Shown here in pieces: positions 1 through 6,109 of a DNA stretch of 9,316 nt. Position numbers and translations under genes: made by a program. Below the pieces are notes generated by a model that had not been told where the DNA came from, searched no databases, and saw only the letters and a program-made list of their open reading frames with translations. Each line of letters begins with the position of its first letter. Positions within the stretch are counted from its first letter, which is position 1. The DNA is from Eubacteriales bacterium. Lineage in GTDB: Bacteria; Bacillota; Clostridia; Christensenellales; SZUA-584. The DNA lies in the NCBI GenBank assembly GCA_028711205.1, contig JAQTSP010000091.1, forward strand, positions 1 to 9,316, read 5' to 3'.

Positions 1-86
1 ATCAAAAACACCGGCATATGATGCTCGTCAGCGAATGTATGGGGTATCTCAGTATCCGAATCTGTAGCTATAATAAAATCGCGCAT
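1..86 (-). CDS. DegV family protein, N-terminal 28 residues (partial, runs off left edge)
   Basis: The reverse strand from the ATG at 86 reads MRDFIIATDSDTEIPHTF and continues open to the window edge. A short beta strand followed by the TDS motif, then an acidic/hydrophobic stretch and 'MPVFL', is the characteristic N-terminus of DegV/FakB proteins, where TDS lies in the lipid-binding pocket. FakB-type DegV proteins bind a fatty acid and present it to the kinase FakA; other DegV members have unknown ligands. The start is supported by AGGAGGG at 98-92, six bases upstream of the ATG. Only about a tenth of a typical protein of roughly 280 residues is visible, so the family call rests on the N-terminal motif alone. 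The gene lies co-directionally downstream of the M20 hydrolase gene, separated by 139 bases. Confidence 0.72.
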   Translation of the reverse strand, partial: MRDFIIATDSDTEIPHTFADEHHMPVFL

Positions 87-225
87 GGTATCCCTCCTAT
101 AAAAAAGTATCTATATATAAGGCCTGCAAAACACGACCGTTTTGCTTACGTGATCCCCGGCAATACCCGACGGGCAGGCCCCGCAAATCGTCGCCCGGGT
201 GTTTACAATATTATACTGTATACTA
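87..225 (-). other. Intergenic gap with nested inverted repeats; possible leader of the DegV gene
   Basis: This 139-base gap lies between the M20 hydrolase stop and the DegV start. It contains a 7-bp inverted repeat GCAAAAC/GTTTTGC (126-132 and 139-145, 6-base loop). A second 7-bp pair GGCCTGC/GCAGGCC (121-127 and 174-180) encloses it, and a GC-rich stretch follows at 166-200. On the minus strand a perfect TATAAT occurs at 215-210, but no convincing -35 lies 16-18 bases upstream. If it is used, the DegV transcript would have a leader of about 115 bases containing these repeats. Neither hairpin is followed directly by a T-run, so I do not call an intrinsic terminator. Whether DegV is read through from the upstream operon or has its own promoter is undecided. 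Confidence 0.4.
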
Positions 226-1680
226 TCATTCATCCGCATTTTTGACAAGACGAATAAAAAACCAGACCGCTTCGCAGAGCGAATCAATACTGAGACGTTC
301 GCCGGCCGCATGAATCGTATCGAGATCCTCGCTCATCGACCGAAACGGCTGAAACCGGTAGATCCCGTCCGCTACCGCCGCATACCGCCTTGAATCGGTC
401 GCGGCGATCATCAGATACGGCGTGACAACGAAACCGCCGAATATCTCTTTTGCCGTTTGCGCGATCACCCGATACGCCGCGCTGTTTATATCGGACGCCG
501 CGGACGGCTCGTAGCCTTGTATCACCTCGACCTTAACATCGTCATCGGCGACTGTCTTTTTGACGTGCGTCAGAAGGCGCTGCAGCGTATCGTCCGGCGA
601 TATGCGAAAGTTGATCACCGCCTCCGCGCGCTCCGCAAGCGCATTGGGCGCAGTCGAACCAGCCAGCATCGTCGGCGCCGTCGTGGTACGCACCATCGCA
701 GATCCCGTGCTGCCTGACACAAGGCCGCGCACAAGCAGCGGTTTTGTGATAAACAGATTCGCCGCGATCACGTTCAACGGAAACTTCATGTATCCGCCGA
801 CCGAATCAAGCATCAGCTTCATCGGCGCGTTGAGCGACGGCTTCATCTGTCGCTTTTCGAGCGCGGTGATCGCTTTTGCCAGCGTGCCGACCGCCGTTCT
901 TTTGGGCGGCCGCGACGCGTGCCCGCCTTTTGATTCGACCGACAGCCTGATATCCGCGTAGCCCTTCTCGCATATGCCGATGGCCGCGACCATCGCGCGG
1001 ACACCAAGCATCTTGCCGTTCATCACGACACCGCCCTCGTCGATGACAAAATCGAGGCACACGCCTTTATCCTGCAGCCGTTCGACGATCTTTTGCGCGC
1101 CGTGCACACCCATCGATTCTTCGTCGTGGCCGATCGCGATATAGATGTCGCGCGCGGGAGCAAACCCCTGCACGATCAGATACTCGACGCTTTCCATGAT
1201 AGCGCAGAGCTGTCCTTTCATGTCGATGGCGCCGCGTCCCCATACATACCCGTCCGCGATCTCGCCGGAATAGGCGTCATGCGCCCATTTGTCCGCTGTC
1301 CGAGCGTCCACGGGCACGACGTCCATATGCGCCATCATCAGAAACGGTTTTTTGTCCGAACCCGTCCCTGTCCATTTGTAGAGCAGGCTGTACTGATTCA
1401 CGACCTCTTTATCAAGCGTGCTGTGCAGCAAAGGATACGTTTTTTCAAGATATGCGTGTAATCCCAAATACGCGTCAGCGTCGACACCCGCCATCGTATT
1501 TGACGTGACCGTTTTGTATTTAATCATGCCCGAGAGCCTATGCGCCAGAGCGTCTTTATCGAGCGGGATATCCGGCGGATTTAATGGTCTCTCTTTTTTT
1601 GGCTTTTTATAGACCGTGTTGATGGCCATGACAGCGGCCAGCAGTGCGATAAGCGCCAGCACGGCGTAAAGTATCGTCAT
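226..1680 (-). CDS. M20-family metallohydrolase with N-terminal membrane anchor (CPS1/PM20D1-like)
   Basis: This 484-residue protein is a di-zinc amidohydrolase/carboxypeptidase of the M20/M25/M40 group. Metal and catalytic residues can be placed by motif: H118 and D120 in HMDVVP, bridging D153 in GRGAIDMKG, the catalytic/ligand pair E187-E188 in HDEES, D214 in IDEGG, and H457 in the C-terminal DTIHAAGE. The lid domain (about 240-355) carries GGHASRP with H254. Residues 4-22 form one hydrophobic helix followed by KKPKKER, so the protein is probably membrane-tethered. By the positive-inside rule the catalytic domain would face the cytoplasm. The layout resembles yeast CPS1 and animal PM20D1, which act on peptides or N-fatty-acyl amino acids; the substrate here is unknown. 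It is the last gene of a three-gene operon, 10 bases after the membrane protein gene. Its GGGGTGA ribosome site abuts that gene's stop codon. Confidence 0.9.
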   Translation of the reverse strand: MTILYAVLALIALLAAVMAINTVYKKPKKERPLNPPDIPLDKDALAHRLSGMIKYKTVTSNTMAGVDADAYLGLHAYLEKTYPLLHSTLDKEVVNQYSLLYKWTGTGSDKKPFLMMAHMDVVPVDARTADKWAHDAYSGEIADGYVWGRGAIDMKGQLCAIMESVEYLIVQGFAPARDIYIAIGHDEESMGVHGAQKIVERLQDKGVCLDFVIDEGGVVMNGKMLGVRAMVAAIGICEKGYADIRLSVESKGGHASRPPKRTAVGTLAKAITALEKRQMKPSLNAPMKLMLDSVGGYMKFPLNVIAANLFITKPLLVRGLVSGSTGSAMVRTTTAPTMLAGSTAPNALAERAEAVINFRISPDDTLQRLLTHVKKTVADDDVKVEVIQGYEPSAASDINSAAYRVIAQTAKEIFGGFVVTPYLMIAATDSRRYAAVADGIYRFQPFRSMSEDLDTIHAAGERLSIDSLCEAVWFFIRLVKNADE

Positions 1681-1690
1681 TTTCTCACCC

Positions 1691-2383
1691 CTAAATCATG
1701 TTTTTCTTATACATATATCTCGCAAGCAGCACCGCAAGCAAGGATATGACGGGAATAAATATGCCGGATATGCCGTACGCCGCAGGTATGAGCAGGAATA
1801 CGAGTATCATCAGCAGCGTGGGTACGACGGCGATCTTCCAGCTCTTTGAAATGAACACGACGCCCAAAGCGCCGAACAGCGCGGGTATCACATATCCACT
1901 CGAAAGATCGAATACGTTTGAGAGCACCTCGTTTGAATTGATCCAGTTCGTGATGGGTATGACGAGCAGCAACCCGATGATCAATATCACGTCCGTCACG
2001 ATCGTGGACACCGCGACAGCGATCGTTGATATAACCTCTCCCTCCTCGGTCGCCGCGCTTGTCCCCGCTTTTTTCAGCGCGACCTGCGCCGCAGGCAGTT
2101 TCATGTTTAAGAGGTTGCCCGTGACAAATGCGAGGTACGTGCCGCCTGAGCCCAGCATCGGCGAATAGTTGAACACCTCGATCAGCCCGATTACCCAGTA
2201 CATCGGTACGATGGCGCCCACACCGGTCAGGAACGAGCGCCATTCGGGCGTCACGCCGTATATCAGGCAGAATATCAGCGGTACGGCAATGATGATGACC
2301 AGCGCCGCCGCCGTCCAGATACGCCCGGTTCTGTGTGTCTGCGCCTTATATTCATTGATCGTGAGGCCTTGTTTTTTATCCAT
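1691..2383 (-). CDS. Polytopic membrane protein, partner of the DUF5058-type protein
   Basis: This 230-residue integral membrane protein has about six hydrophobic segments (roughly 23-43, 52-70, 117-141, 164-179, 184-200, 204-223). A conserved-looking glycine-rich hydrophobic stretch (MLGSGGTYLAFVTGNLLN, about 76-93) and an acidic TEEGE (112-116) precede the third long helix; such a stretch could form a re-entrant gate. I recognise it as a conserved hypothetical family found beside DUF5058 genes in Firmicutes, without an established function. I chose the ATG at 2383 rather than the more upstream in-frame ATG at 2431. It sits four bases after an excellent GGGAGGTGCG ribosome site (2397-2388), whereas the upstream start would overlap the preceding gene by about 45 bases. 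The preceding stop (TAA, 2387-2385) is separated from this ATG by one base, so translation is probably coupled and the two proteins made in similar amounts. Confidence 0.82.
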   Translation of the reverse strand: MDKKQGLTINEYKAQTHRTGRIWTAAALVIIIAVPLIFCLIYGVTPEWRSFLTGVGAIVPMYWVIGLIEVFNYSPMLGSGGTYLAFVTGNLLNMKLPAAQVALKKAGTSAATEEGEVISTIAVAVSTIVTDVILIIGLLLVIPITNWINSNEVLSNVFDLSSGYVIPALFGALGVVFISKSWKIAVVPTLLMILVFLLIPAAYGISGIFIPVISLLAVLLARYMYKKNMI

Positions 2384-2384
2384 A

Positions 2385-3128
2385 TTACGCACCTCCCAAA
2401 AACATGCCGTGGTAAACAACGGACAGCGCAATCGCGCCGATCATGGATATCGGAAGCGCAAAGTTCTCCAGCCATTTTGCCTTTGTCTTGCCAATCACAA
2501 ACCCGAACACGGCCATAATCAGCGCGCTCGAAACAAGCGTCAGCAGCTGCGCCTCGCCATTTTTGATGATTTCCTCCGAAGCGAAGCCGCCAAAAGCGGC
2601 AACGCCTTTTGAGATGAACTGGCCGCCCATCACCGCGATGATGCCCATAAACAAAGCGTCGATCAGTATCTTTGACCATTTTGGATCCCTTTTGCCGATG
2701 TCCTCGATCTTTGACTGGTATTTTTTGAGGCCGAAGATGTTAAACAGCGGCCCGCTGATGATGCCAAGCGTCATGACCCACATCGCGCTCGCGAACACAT
2801 TGATGCCGGAATCTATATTTGCCGCGCCCGCGACCGCTCCGGCCGCCATCGTTTCATAAGACATCGACCCGATCACGGAAAGGCGTATCCACGAGAACGG
2901 TGCGCCGAGCGTCGCCGCCAGCGCGATCATCGCAATCACGATCGGGATGGAGGGCACGACGGAAAAAGTCGCGCTCGAGACCGCCGCGTCTTTCATCACC
3001 TTTGCGGAAAGCCCGATGCGCCGCCCCTGCCGCACGGCCCGTATCAGAAAGACCACCGATTGCGCAAGCACAAAAACGGCAACGGCCGCACCCATGATAT
3101 ATAAATATGCGCCGTTTGAATAATCCAA
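2385..3128 (-). CDS. DUF5058-type polytopic membrane protein, probable transporter subunit
   Basis: The protein is 247 residues from a TTG start. It has about six or seven hydrophobic segments (approximately 7-30, 54-74, 80-100, 109-133, 154-175, 194-213, 223-243). The pattern fits the DUF5058 family as I remember it: an 'SVVFLIRAVRQGRRIGL' loop after the first helix, then 'VVPSIPIVIAMIAL', 'PFSWIRLSVIGSMSYE' and 'ASAMWVMTLG'. No biochemical function is established; a substrate-specific permease is inferred from topology and context. In-frame GTG (3137) and TTG (3128) are both possible starts. TTG is preferred because the ribosome site AAGGAAGTGATC (3143-3132) includes the GTG and ends three bases before TTG. 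The resulting N-terminus, MDYSNGAY, resembles family members. It is the first gene of the operon, downstream of a promoter at 3200-3228 and beyond the groEL terminator. Confidence 0.83.
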   Translation of the reverse strand: MDYSNGAYLYIMGAAVAVFVLAQSVVFLIRAVRQGRRIGLSAKVMKDAAVSSATFSVVPSIPIVIAMIALAATLGAPFSWIRLSVIGSMSYETMAAGAVAGAANIDSGINVFASAMWVMTLGIISGPLFNIFGLKKYQSKIEDIGKRDPKWSKILIDALFMGIIAVMGGQFISKGVAAFGGFASEEIIKNGEAQLLTLVSSALIMAVFGFVIGKTKAKWLENFALPISMIGAIALSVVYHGMFLGGA

Positions 3129-3131
3129 AAA

Positions 3132-3143
3132 GATCACTTCCTT
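3132..3143 (-). promoter_or_regulatory. Ribosome binding site that decides a TTG start
   Basis: The minus strand reads AAGGAAGTGATC, which matches the 16S anti-Shine-Dalgarno complement AAGGAGGTGATC with one mismatch. It ends three bases before the TTG at 3128. It contains the alternative GTG start (3137-3135), which would leave only one base between AAGGA and the start codon, so TTG is the better choice. Confidence 0.65.
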
Positions 3144-3199
3144 AAAAAATGTTTATTGATTAATATACGCGCTTTGACTGGCCTTGCTGGAATGGTTTC

Positions 3200-3228
3200 A
3201 TTATAAACCAATAAATAGGGCGATGCAA
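3200..3228 (-). promoter_or_regulatory. Predicted sigma-A promoter of the membrane protein/M20 operon
   Basis: On the minus strand there is TTGCAT (3228-3223), a 17-base spacer, and a perfect TATAAT -10 (3205-3200). The -35 is weak (TTG only). Its position between the groEL terminator and the operon's first gene, with about 65 bases of leader, fits an independent transcription unit. I see no obvious operator or riboswitch between promoter and start. Confidence 0.55.
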
Positions 3229-3251
3229 CAAATGTCATGTGATCACGGCGC

Positions 3252-3285
3252 AAAGAAAAAGCGCAAGCCTTTAAACCTGCGCTTT
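3252..3285 (-). terminator. Rho-independent terminator of groES-groEL
   Basis: Read on the minus strand, AAAGCGCA (3285-3278) pairs perfectly with TGCGCTTT (3265-3258). Two further inner pairs are possible around a loop of about eight bases. The stem runs directly into TTTTTCTTT (3260-3252). It starts 22 bases after the groEL stop codon. The plus strand lacks a comparable T-run, so it should act only on the chaperonin transcript. Confidence 0.85.
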
Positions 3286-3307
3286 GACATGTTATCTCCG
3301 TTGTGTA

Positions 3308-4942
3308 TTAATACATACCCGGCATACCGCCGCCGCCGCCGCCCGGCATCGGAGCAGGATGCTCTTCCGGAATATCTGTGATGATGCTCTCCGTCGTAAG
3401 CAGCATCGAAGCAATAGACGCCGCGTTCTGCAGCGCGCTCCTTGTCACTTTTGTCGGATCGATGATACCTTTTGCCACCATGTCGCCATACTCGTTCTTT
3501 GCCACGTCGAATCCGAAGTTGACATCCTTTGAAGACTTGATCTTATCGACGATCACGCTTCCTTCAAGGCCTGCGTTGATCGCGATCTGGCGGACCGGCT
3601 CCTCAAGAGAACGAAGAACGATCTGCATTCCCGTCTTGACATCGCCAGTTTCATTGGCGATTGCCGCTTCGACCGCTCTTGCCGCGTTTAAAAGCGCGAT
3701 GCCGCCGCCAGGCACGATGCCTTCTTCGACCGCCGCACGGGTCGCTGCAAGCGCGTCCTCGATGCGCATCTTGCTTTCTTTCATCTCTGTCTCTGTGGCC
3801 GCGCCGACCTGAATGACCGCAACGCCGCCGGCAAGCTTAGCCAGGCGCTCCTGAAGCTTTTCACGGTCATAGTCGGATGTGGTCTCGTCGATCTGTACCT
3901 TGATCGAATTGATACGCGCTTTGATCTCGGAAGGATCTCCTGCGCCTTCGACGATCGTCGTATTTTCTTTATCGACCTTGATCTGCCTTGCTTTGCCCAT
4001 CATGCTGATCGTTGCTTCTTTGAGCTCGATACCGATCTCCTCGGATATGACCTGCCCGCCTGTCAGAATCGCGATATCCTGCAGCATCGCTTTTCTTCTG
4101 TCGCCGAATCCCGGCGCTTTGACTGCAACACAGGTAAACGTGCCGCGCAGCTTGTTGACAACCAGCGTCGCCAGCGCCTCGCCTTCCACGTCTTCCGCGA
4201 TGATGAGCATCTTCTTGCCCTGTTGTACGACCTGCTCGAGCACGGGCAGTACCTCTTGAATATTTGAAATCTTCTTGTCCGTAATAAGTATCAGCGGATC
4301 TTCAAGCACCGCTTCCATTTTATCGGTGTCCGTGACCATGTATGCGGAAGCATATCCTCTGTCAAACTGCATACCTTCGACAACAGCAAGCTCCGTCTTC
4401 ATCGTCTTGCTTTCTTCCACTGTGATCACACCGTCGTTGCCGACCTTCTCCATGGCTTCCGCGATCAGCGTCCCAACCTCTTGGTCGCTTGCGGAAATGG
4501 CCGCAACCTCGGCGATCTCTTTTGAGCCCGCGATCGGCTTCGAGAGCGTTCTCAAGCTTTCTACCGATATATCGGACGCCTTTAATATGCCCTTTTTGAT
4601 TCCCATCGGGTTCGCGCCCGCGGCTACATTTTTTAATCCTTCGCGGATGATGGCCTGCGCCAAAAGCGTCGCGGTCGTCGTGCCGTCACCGGCCACATCG
4701 TTGGTCTTTGTCGCGACTTCCTTGACAAGCTGTGTGCCCATGTTTTCAAAAGGATCTTCAACCTCTATCTCTTTCGCGATCGTCACGCCGTCGTTTGTGA
4801 TCACGGGAGAACCGAACTTTTTGTCGAGCACGACGTTTCTTCCCTTTGGCCCCAATGTTATTTTGACTGTATCCGCAAGCTGATTAACACCCGCTTCCAG
4901 CGCGCGTCTTGCTTCTTCACCATATTTGATTTGTTTTGCCAT
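3308..4942 (-). CDS. groEL: Chaperonin GroEL (60 kDa, Cpn60)
   Basis: This is a full-length 544-residue group I chaperonin. It forms the double-ring ATP-driven folding chamber in the cytoplasm and works with the GroES cap. The N-terminus MAKQIKYGEEARRALEAGV, the nucleotide-binding ITLGPKGRNVVLD (28-40) and GDGTTTAT (85-92) motifs, and the RAAVEEGIVPGGG segment before the C-terminal equatorial domain are all canonical. The protein ends in the usual flexible glycine/methionine tail (GGGGGGMPGMY). There is no frameshift or missing domain. The ATG at 4942 is preceded by AGGAGGG at normal distance, and the gene follows groES by 20 bases, so the two are co-transcribed. Expression should be repressed by HrcA through the CIRCE element upstream of groES, and transcription ends at the hairpin just beyond the stop codon. 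Confidence 0.98.
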   Translation of the reverse strand: MAKQIKYGEEARRALEAGVNQLADTVKITLGPKGRNVVLDKKFGSPVITNDGVTIAKEIEVEDPFENMGTQLVKEVATKTNDVAGDGTTTATLLAQAIIREGLKNVAAGANPMGIKKGILKASDISVESLRTLSKPIAGSKEIAEVAAISASDQEVGTLIAEAMEKVGNDGVITVEESKTMKTELAVVEGMQFDRGYASAYMVTDTDKMEAVLEDPLILITDKKISNIQEVLPVLEQVVQQGKKMLIIAEDVEGEALATLVVNKLRGTFTCVAVKAPGFGDRRKAMLQDIAILTGGQVISEEIGIELKEATISMMGKARQIKVDKENTTIVEGAGDPSEIKARINSIKVQIDETTSDYDREKLQERLAKLAGGVAVIQVGAATETEMKESKMRIEDALAATRAAVEEGIVPGGGIALLNAARAVEAAIANETGDVKTGMQIVLRSLEEPVRQIAINAGLEGSVIVDKIKSSKDVNFGFDVAKNEYGDMVAKGIIDPTKVTRSALQNAASIASMLLTTESIITDIPEEHPAPMPGGGGGGMPGMY

Positions 4943-4962
4943 GAATTTTCCCTCCTAATAAA

Positions 4963-5247
4963 TTATTCGACTGTCGCAAGCAGATCGCTCTGGCGCACGA
5001 TGATGTACTCTTCGCCGTTAAACTTGACTTCTGTTCCCGAATACTTAGAGTAAATAACCTTGTCGCCAATCTTCACCGTCATGGTGACTTCTTTTCCGTC
5101 CACCATTCCGCCAGGCCCGACCGCAATGACCTCGGCCGTCTGCGGTTTCTCTTTCGCGCTGCCCGTCAAAACGATGCCGCTCTTTGTTGTTTCTTCGCTC
5201 TCAAGACTCTTTATGACCACTCTGTCACCCAATGGTTTTATCGTCAT
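4963..5247 (-). CDS. groES: Co-chaperonin GroES (10 kDa, Cpn10)
   Basis: This 94-residue protein is the heptameric lid of the GroEL chamber. It begins MTIKPLGDRVVIK, the standard Cpn10 opening. The mobile loop (about 16-34) carries the hydrophobic tripeptide I25-V26-L27 that docks on the GroEL apical domain. The VGPGG roof turn follows at 43-47, and 'GDKVIYSKYSGTEVKFNGEEYIIVRQSD' forms the C-terminal half of the barrel. The length is normal for bacteria. The ATG is preceded by AAGGAGGATAT, a near-ideal ribosome site. It is the first gene of the groES-groEL operon, with the CIRCE operator 49 bases upstream of its start. Confidence 0.98.
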   Translation of the reverse strand: MTIKPLGDRVVIKSLESEETTKSGIVLTGSAKEKPQTAEVIAVGPGGMVDGKEVTMTVKIGDKVIYSKYSGTEVKFNGEEYIIVRQSDLLATVE

Positions 5248-5296
5248 AATATATCCTCCTTATAATAATATTATCAAAATATTAATTCCGATCTTG

Positions 5297-5323
5297 TTAG
5301 CACTCGATTTGATTGAGTGCTAA
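5297..5323. promoter_or_regulatory. CIRCE operator (HrcA binding site)
   Basis: There is a perfect match to TTAGCACTC-N9-GAGTGCTAA. HrcA, stabilised by GroEL, binds this element and represses groESL until heat or misfolded protein titrates GroEL away. Here the dyad extends four more bases on each side (CTTG/CAAG), giving 13-bp arms over 5293-5327. It overlaps or directly follows the expected transcription start. hrcA itself is not in the window. Confidence 0.97.
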
Positions 5324-5331
5324 CAAGTATT

Positions 5332-5360
5332 AATATAATATATAAGGGATATGATGGCAA
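5332..5360 (-). promoter_or_regulatory. Predicted sigma-A promoter of groES-groEL
   Basis: On the minus strand there is TTGCCA (5360-5355), a 17-base spacer and TATATT (5337-5332). Each hexamer has five of six consensus bases. The expected start point at about 5325 lies at the edge of the CIRCE dyad, the usual arrangement for HrcA repression of initiation. Confidence 0.75.
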
Positions 5361-5547
5361 ACTGTATTGTCGGGTATATTCCGGTTAAATTTGCGTTATG
5401 TTACTATTATCATAAAATATCTCGCTCAATCTACAAGAATTAGCCGATTTCTTTTGATTGCGATATATCGGTAATTATTTCCCAATATGGCAGGACTTTT
5501 TTTGTCTGATGTTGAATTAATATCGTACATTAAAAAGGGGTGTTGCT

Positions 5548-5997
5548 ATGGATAAATGGGATAAGCGTTTTATGGACCTCACCGAAACCATCGCCAAATG
5601 GTCAAGCTGTTATAAGGACGACCGCAACGTCGGCGCAATCATCGTTAAAAACAAGCGTATACTGACAACCGGCTATAACGGCGCGCCTTCGGGCCTCAAA
5701 AGCTGCAAAGAGAAAGGCGAGTGCATGCGGCAAAAGCTGGGCATACCGTCCGGAAAACAGCACGAACTTTGCTATGCGATCCACGCTGAACAAAACGCCA
5801 TCATACAGGCGGCCAAACTCGGCGTGAGCATTGAAGGCGCCACGCTTTACTGCACTCATCAGCCCTGCGCAATATGCTCTAAAATGATCATCAATGCCGG
5901 CATATCCAGAGTCGTCTACGCCCATCCGTATCCTGACGAATTTTCTCAGGAAATATTCAAGGAATCGGGCATCAGTCTCGTTCACTACCGGTTATAG
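5548..5997 (+). CDS. Deoxycytidylate (dCMP) deaminase, ComEB type
   Basis: This 149-residue zinc deaminase converts dCMP to dUMP, feeding dTMP synthesis in the cytosol. The catalytic signature is complete: H79-A-E81 in CYAIHAEQNAI and the P106-C107-A-I-C110 motif supply the three zinc ligands (H79, C107, C110) and the proton-shuttling glutamate E81. The TTGYNGAPSGLKSC segment (40-53) and the 'ECMRQKLGIPSGKQHELC' insertion (58-75) are typical of bacterial dCMP deaminases (ComEB and relatives) rather than cytidine or tRNA-adenosine deaminases. The start is preceded by AAGGGGTG at suitable distance. In Bacillus the homologue sits in the comE competence locus, but no competence gene is near here, so a plain nucleotide-metabolism role is likely. 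It is monocistronic as far as can be seen: divergent from groES, with 112 bases to the next gene. No clear terminator follows. Confidence 0.93.
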   Translation: MDKWDKRFMDLTETIAKWSSCYKDDRNVGAIIVKNKRILTTGYNGAPSGLKSCKEKGECMRQKLGIPSGKQHELCYAIHAEQNAIIQAAKLGVSIEGATLYCTHQPCAICSKMIINAGISRVVYAHPYPDEFSQEIFKESGISLVHYRL

Positions 5998-6021
5998 CCT
6001 GCAATTTCTTCGTACAATGTG

Positions 6022-6053
6022 TTGATAAAAGAAGCGATTTGATGTAATATAAT
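6022..6053 (+). promoter_or_regulatory. Candidate upstream promoter of the topoisomerase operon
   Basis: TTGATA (6022-6027) is followed after 17 bases by TAATAT (6045-6050), which overlaps a perfect TATAAT (6048-6053). The perfect -10 alone would have a 20-base spacer, which is too long, so the assignment of hexamers is uncertain. It would give a leader of about 50 bases. Confidence 0.35.
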
Positions 6054-6085
6054 GTGGTGTGCAGGGTTTTGCATACTATATTTTG

Positions 6086-6094
6086 TGATATAAT
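6086..6094 (+). promoter_or_regulatory. Candidate extended -10 promoter immediately before subunit B gene
   Basis: TGATATAAT is a perfect extended -10 element (TGN-TATAAT), with only a loose T-rich -35 region upstream. Initiation about seven bases downstream would begin at or inside the GGAGG ribosome site (6101-6105), so the mRNA would have a very short leader. It may be the actual promoter or an AT-rich chance match. Confidence 0.35.
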
Positions 6095-6109
6095 AAAAAG
6101 GGAGGAATT

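Larger units (their letters stand above)
5248..5547. other. Divergent AT-rich intergenic region between groES and the dCMP deaminase gene
   Basis: The groES side (5248-5360) holds the CIRCE element and the groES promoter, listed separately. The remaining roughly 185 bases up to the deaminase start are AT-rich with no ORF of note. A 10-bp palindrome CGATATATCG lies at 5461-5470, and a T-run at about 5498-5504. I found no convincing -35/-10 pair for the plus-strand gene. TTGTCT followed 18 bases later by TACATT just before the ribosome site is the best match, but it is weak and would leave almost no leader. I see no RNA gene or terminator. Confidence 0.5.

Noticed and set aside
2384..2431. Longer start for the 230-residue membrane protein (ATG at 2431)
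   Set aside because: It would overlap the previous gene by about 45 bases and has no good ribosome site, whereas ATG 2383 has GGGAGGTG at ideal distance.
3174..3206. TTGACT on the plus strand followed by TATAAA
   Set aside because: The spacer is 22 bases and no plus-strand gene follows; the complementary TATAAT belongs to the better-placed minus-strand promoter.
4275..4883. Long plus-strand open frame (202 codons) and others opposite groEL
   Set aside because: It lies wholly antisense to a perfectly conserved groEL, has serine/alanine-rich low-information translation, no recognisable domain and no ribosome site; a coding-bias shadow.
5998..6070. CCTGCA/TGCAGG pair flanking the gap after the dCMP deaminase gene, as a terminator
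   Set aside because: Only 6 bp with a 56-base loop and no proper T-run; unlikely to act as an intrinsic terminator.
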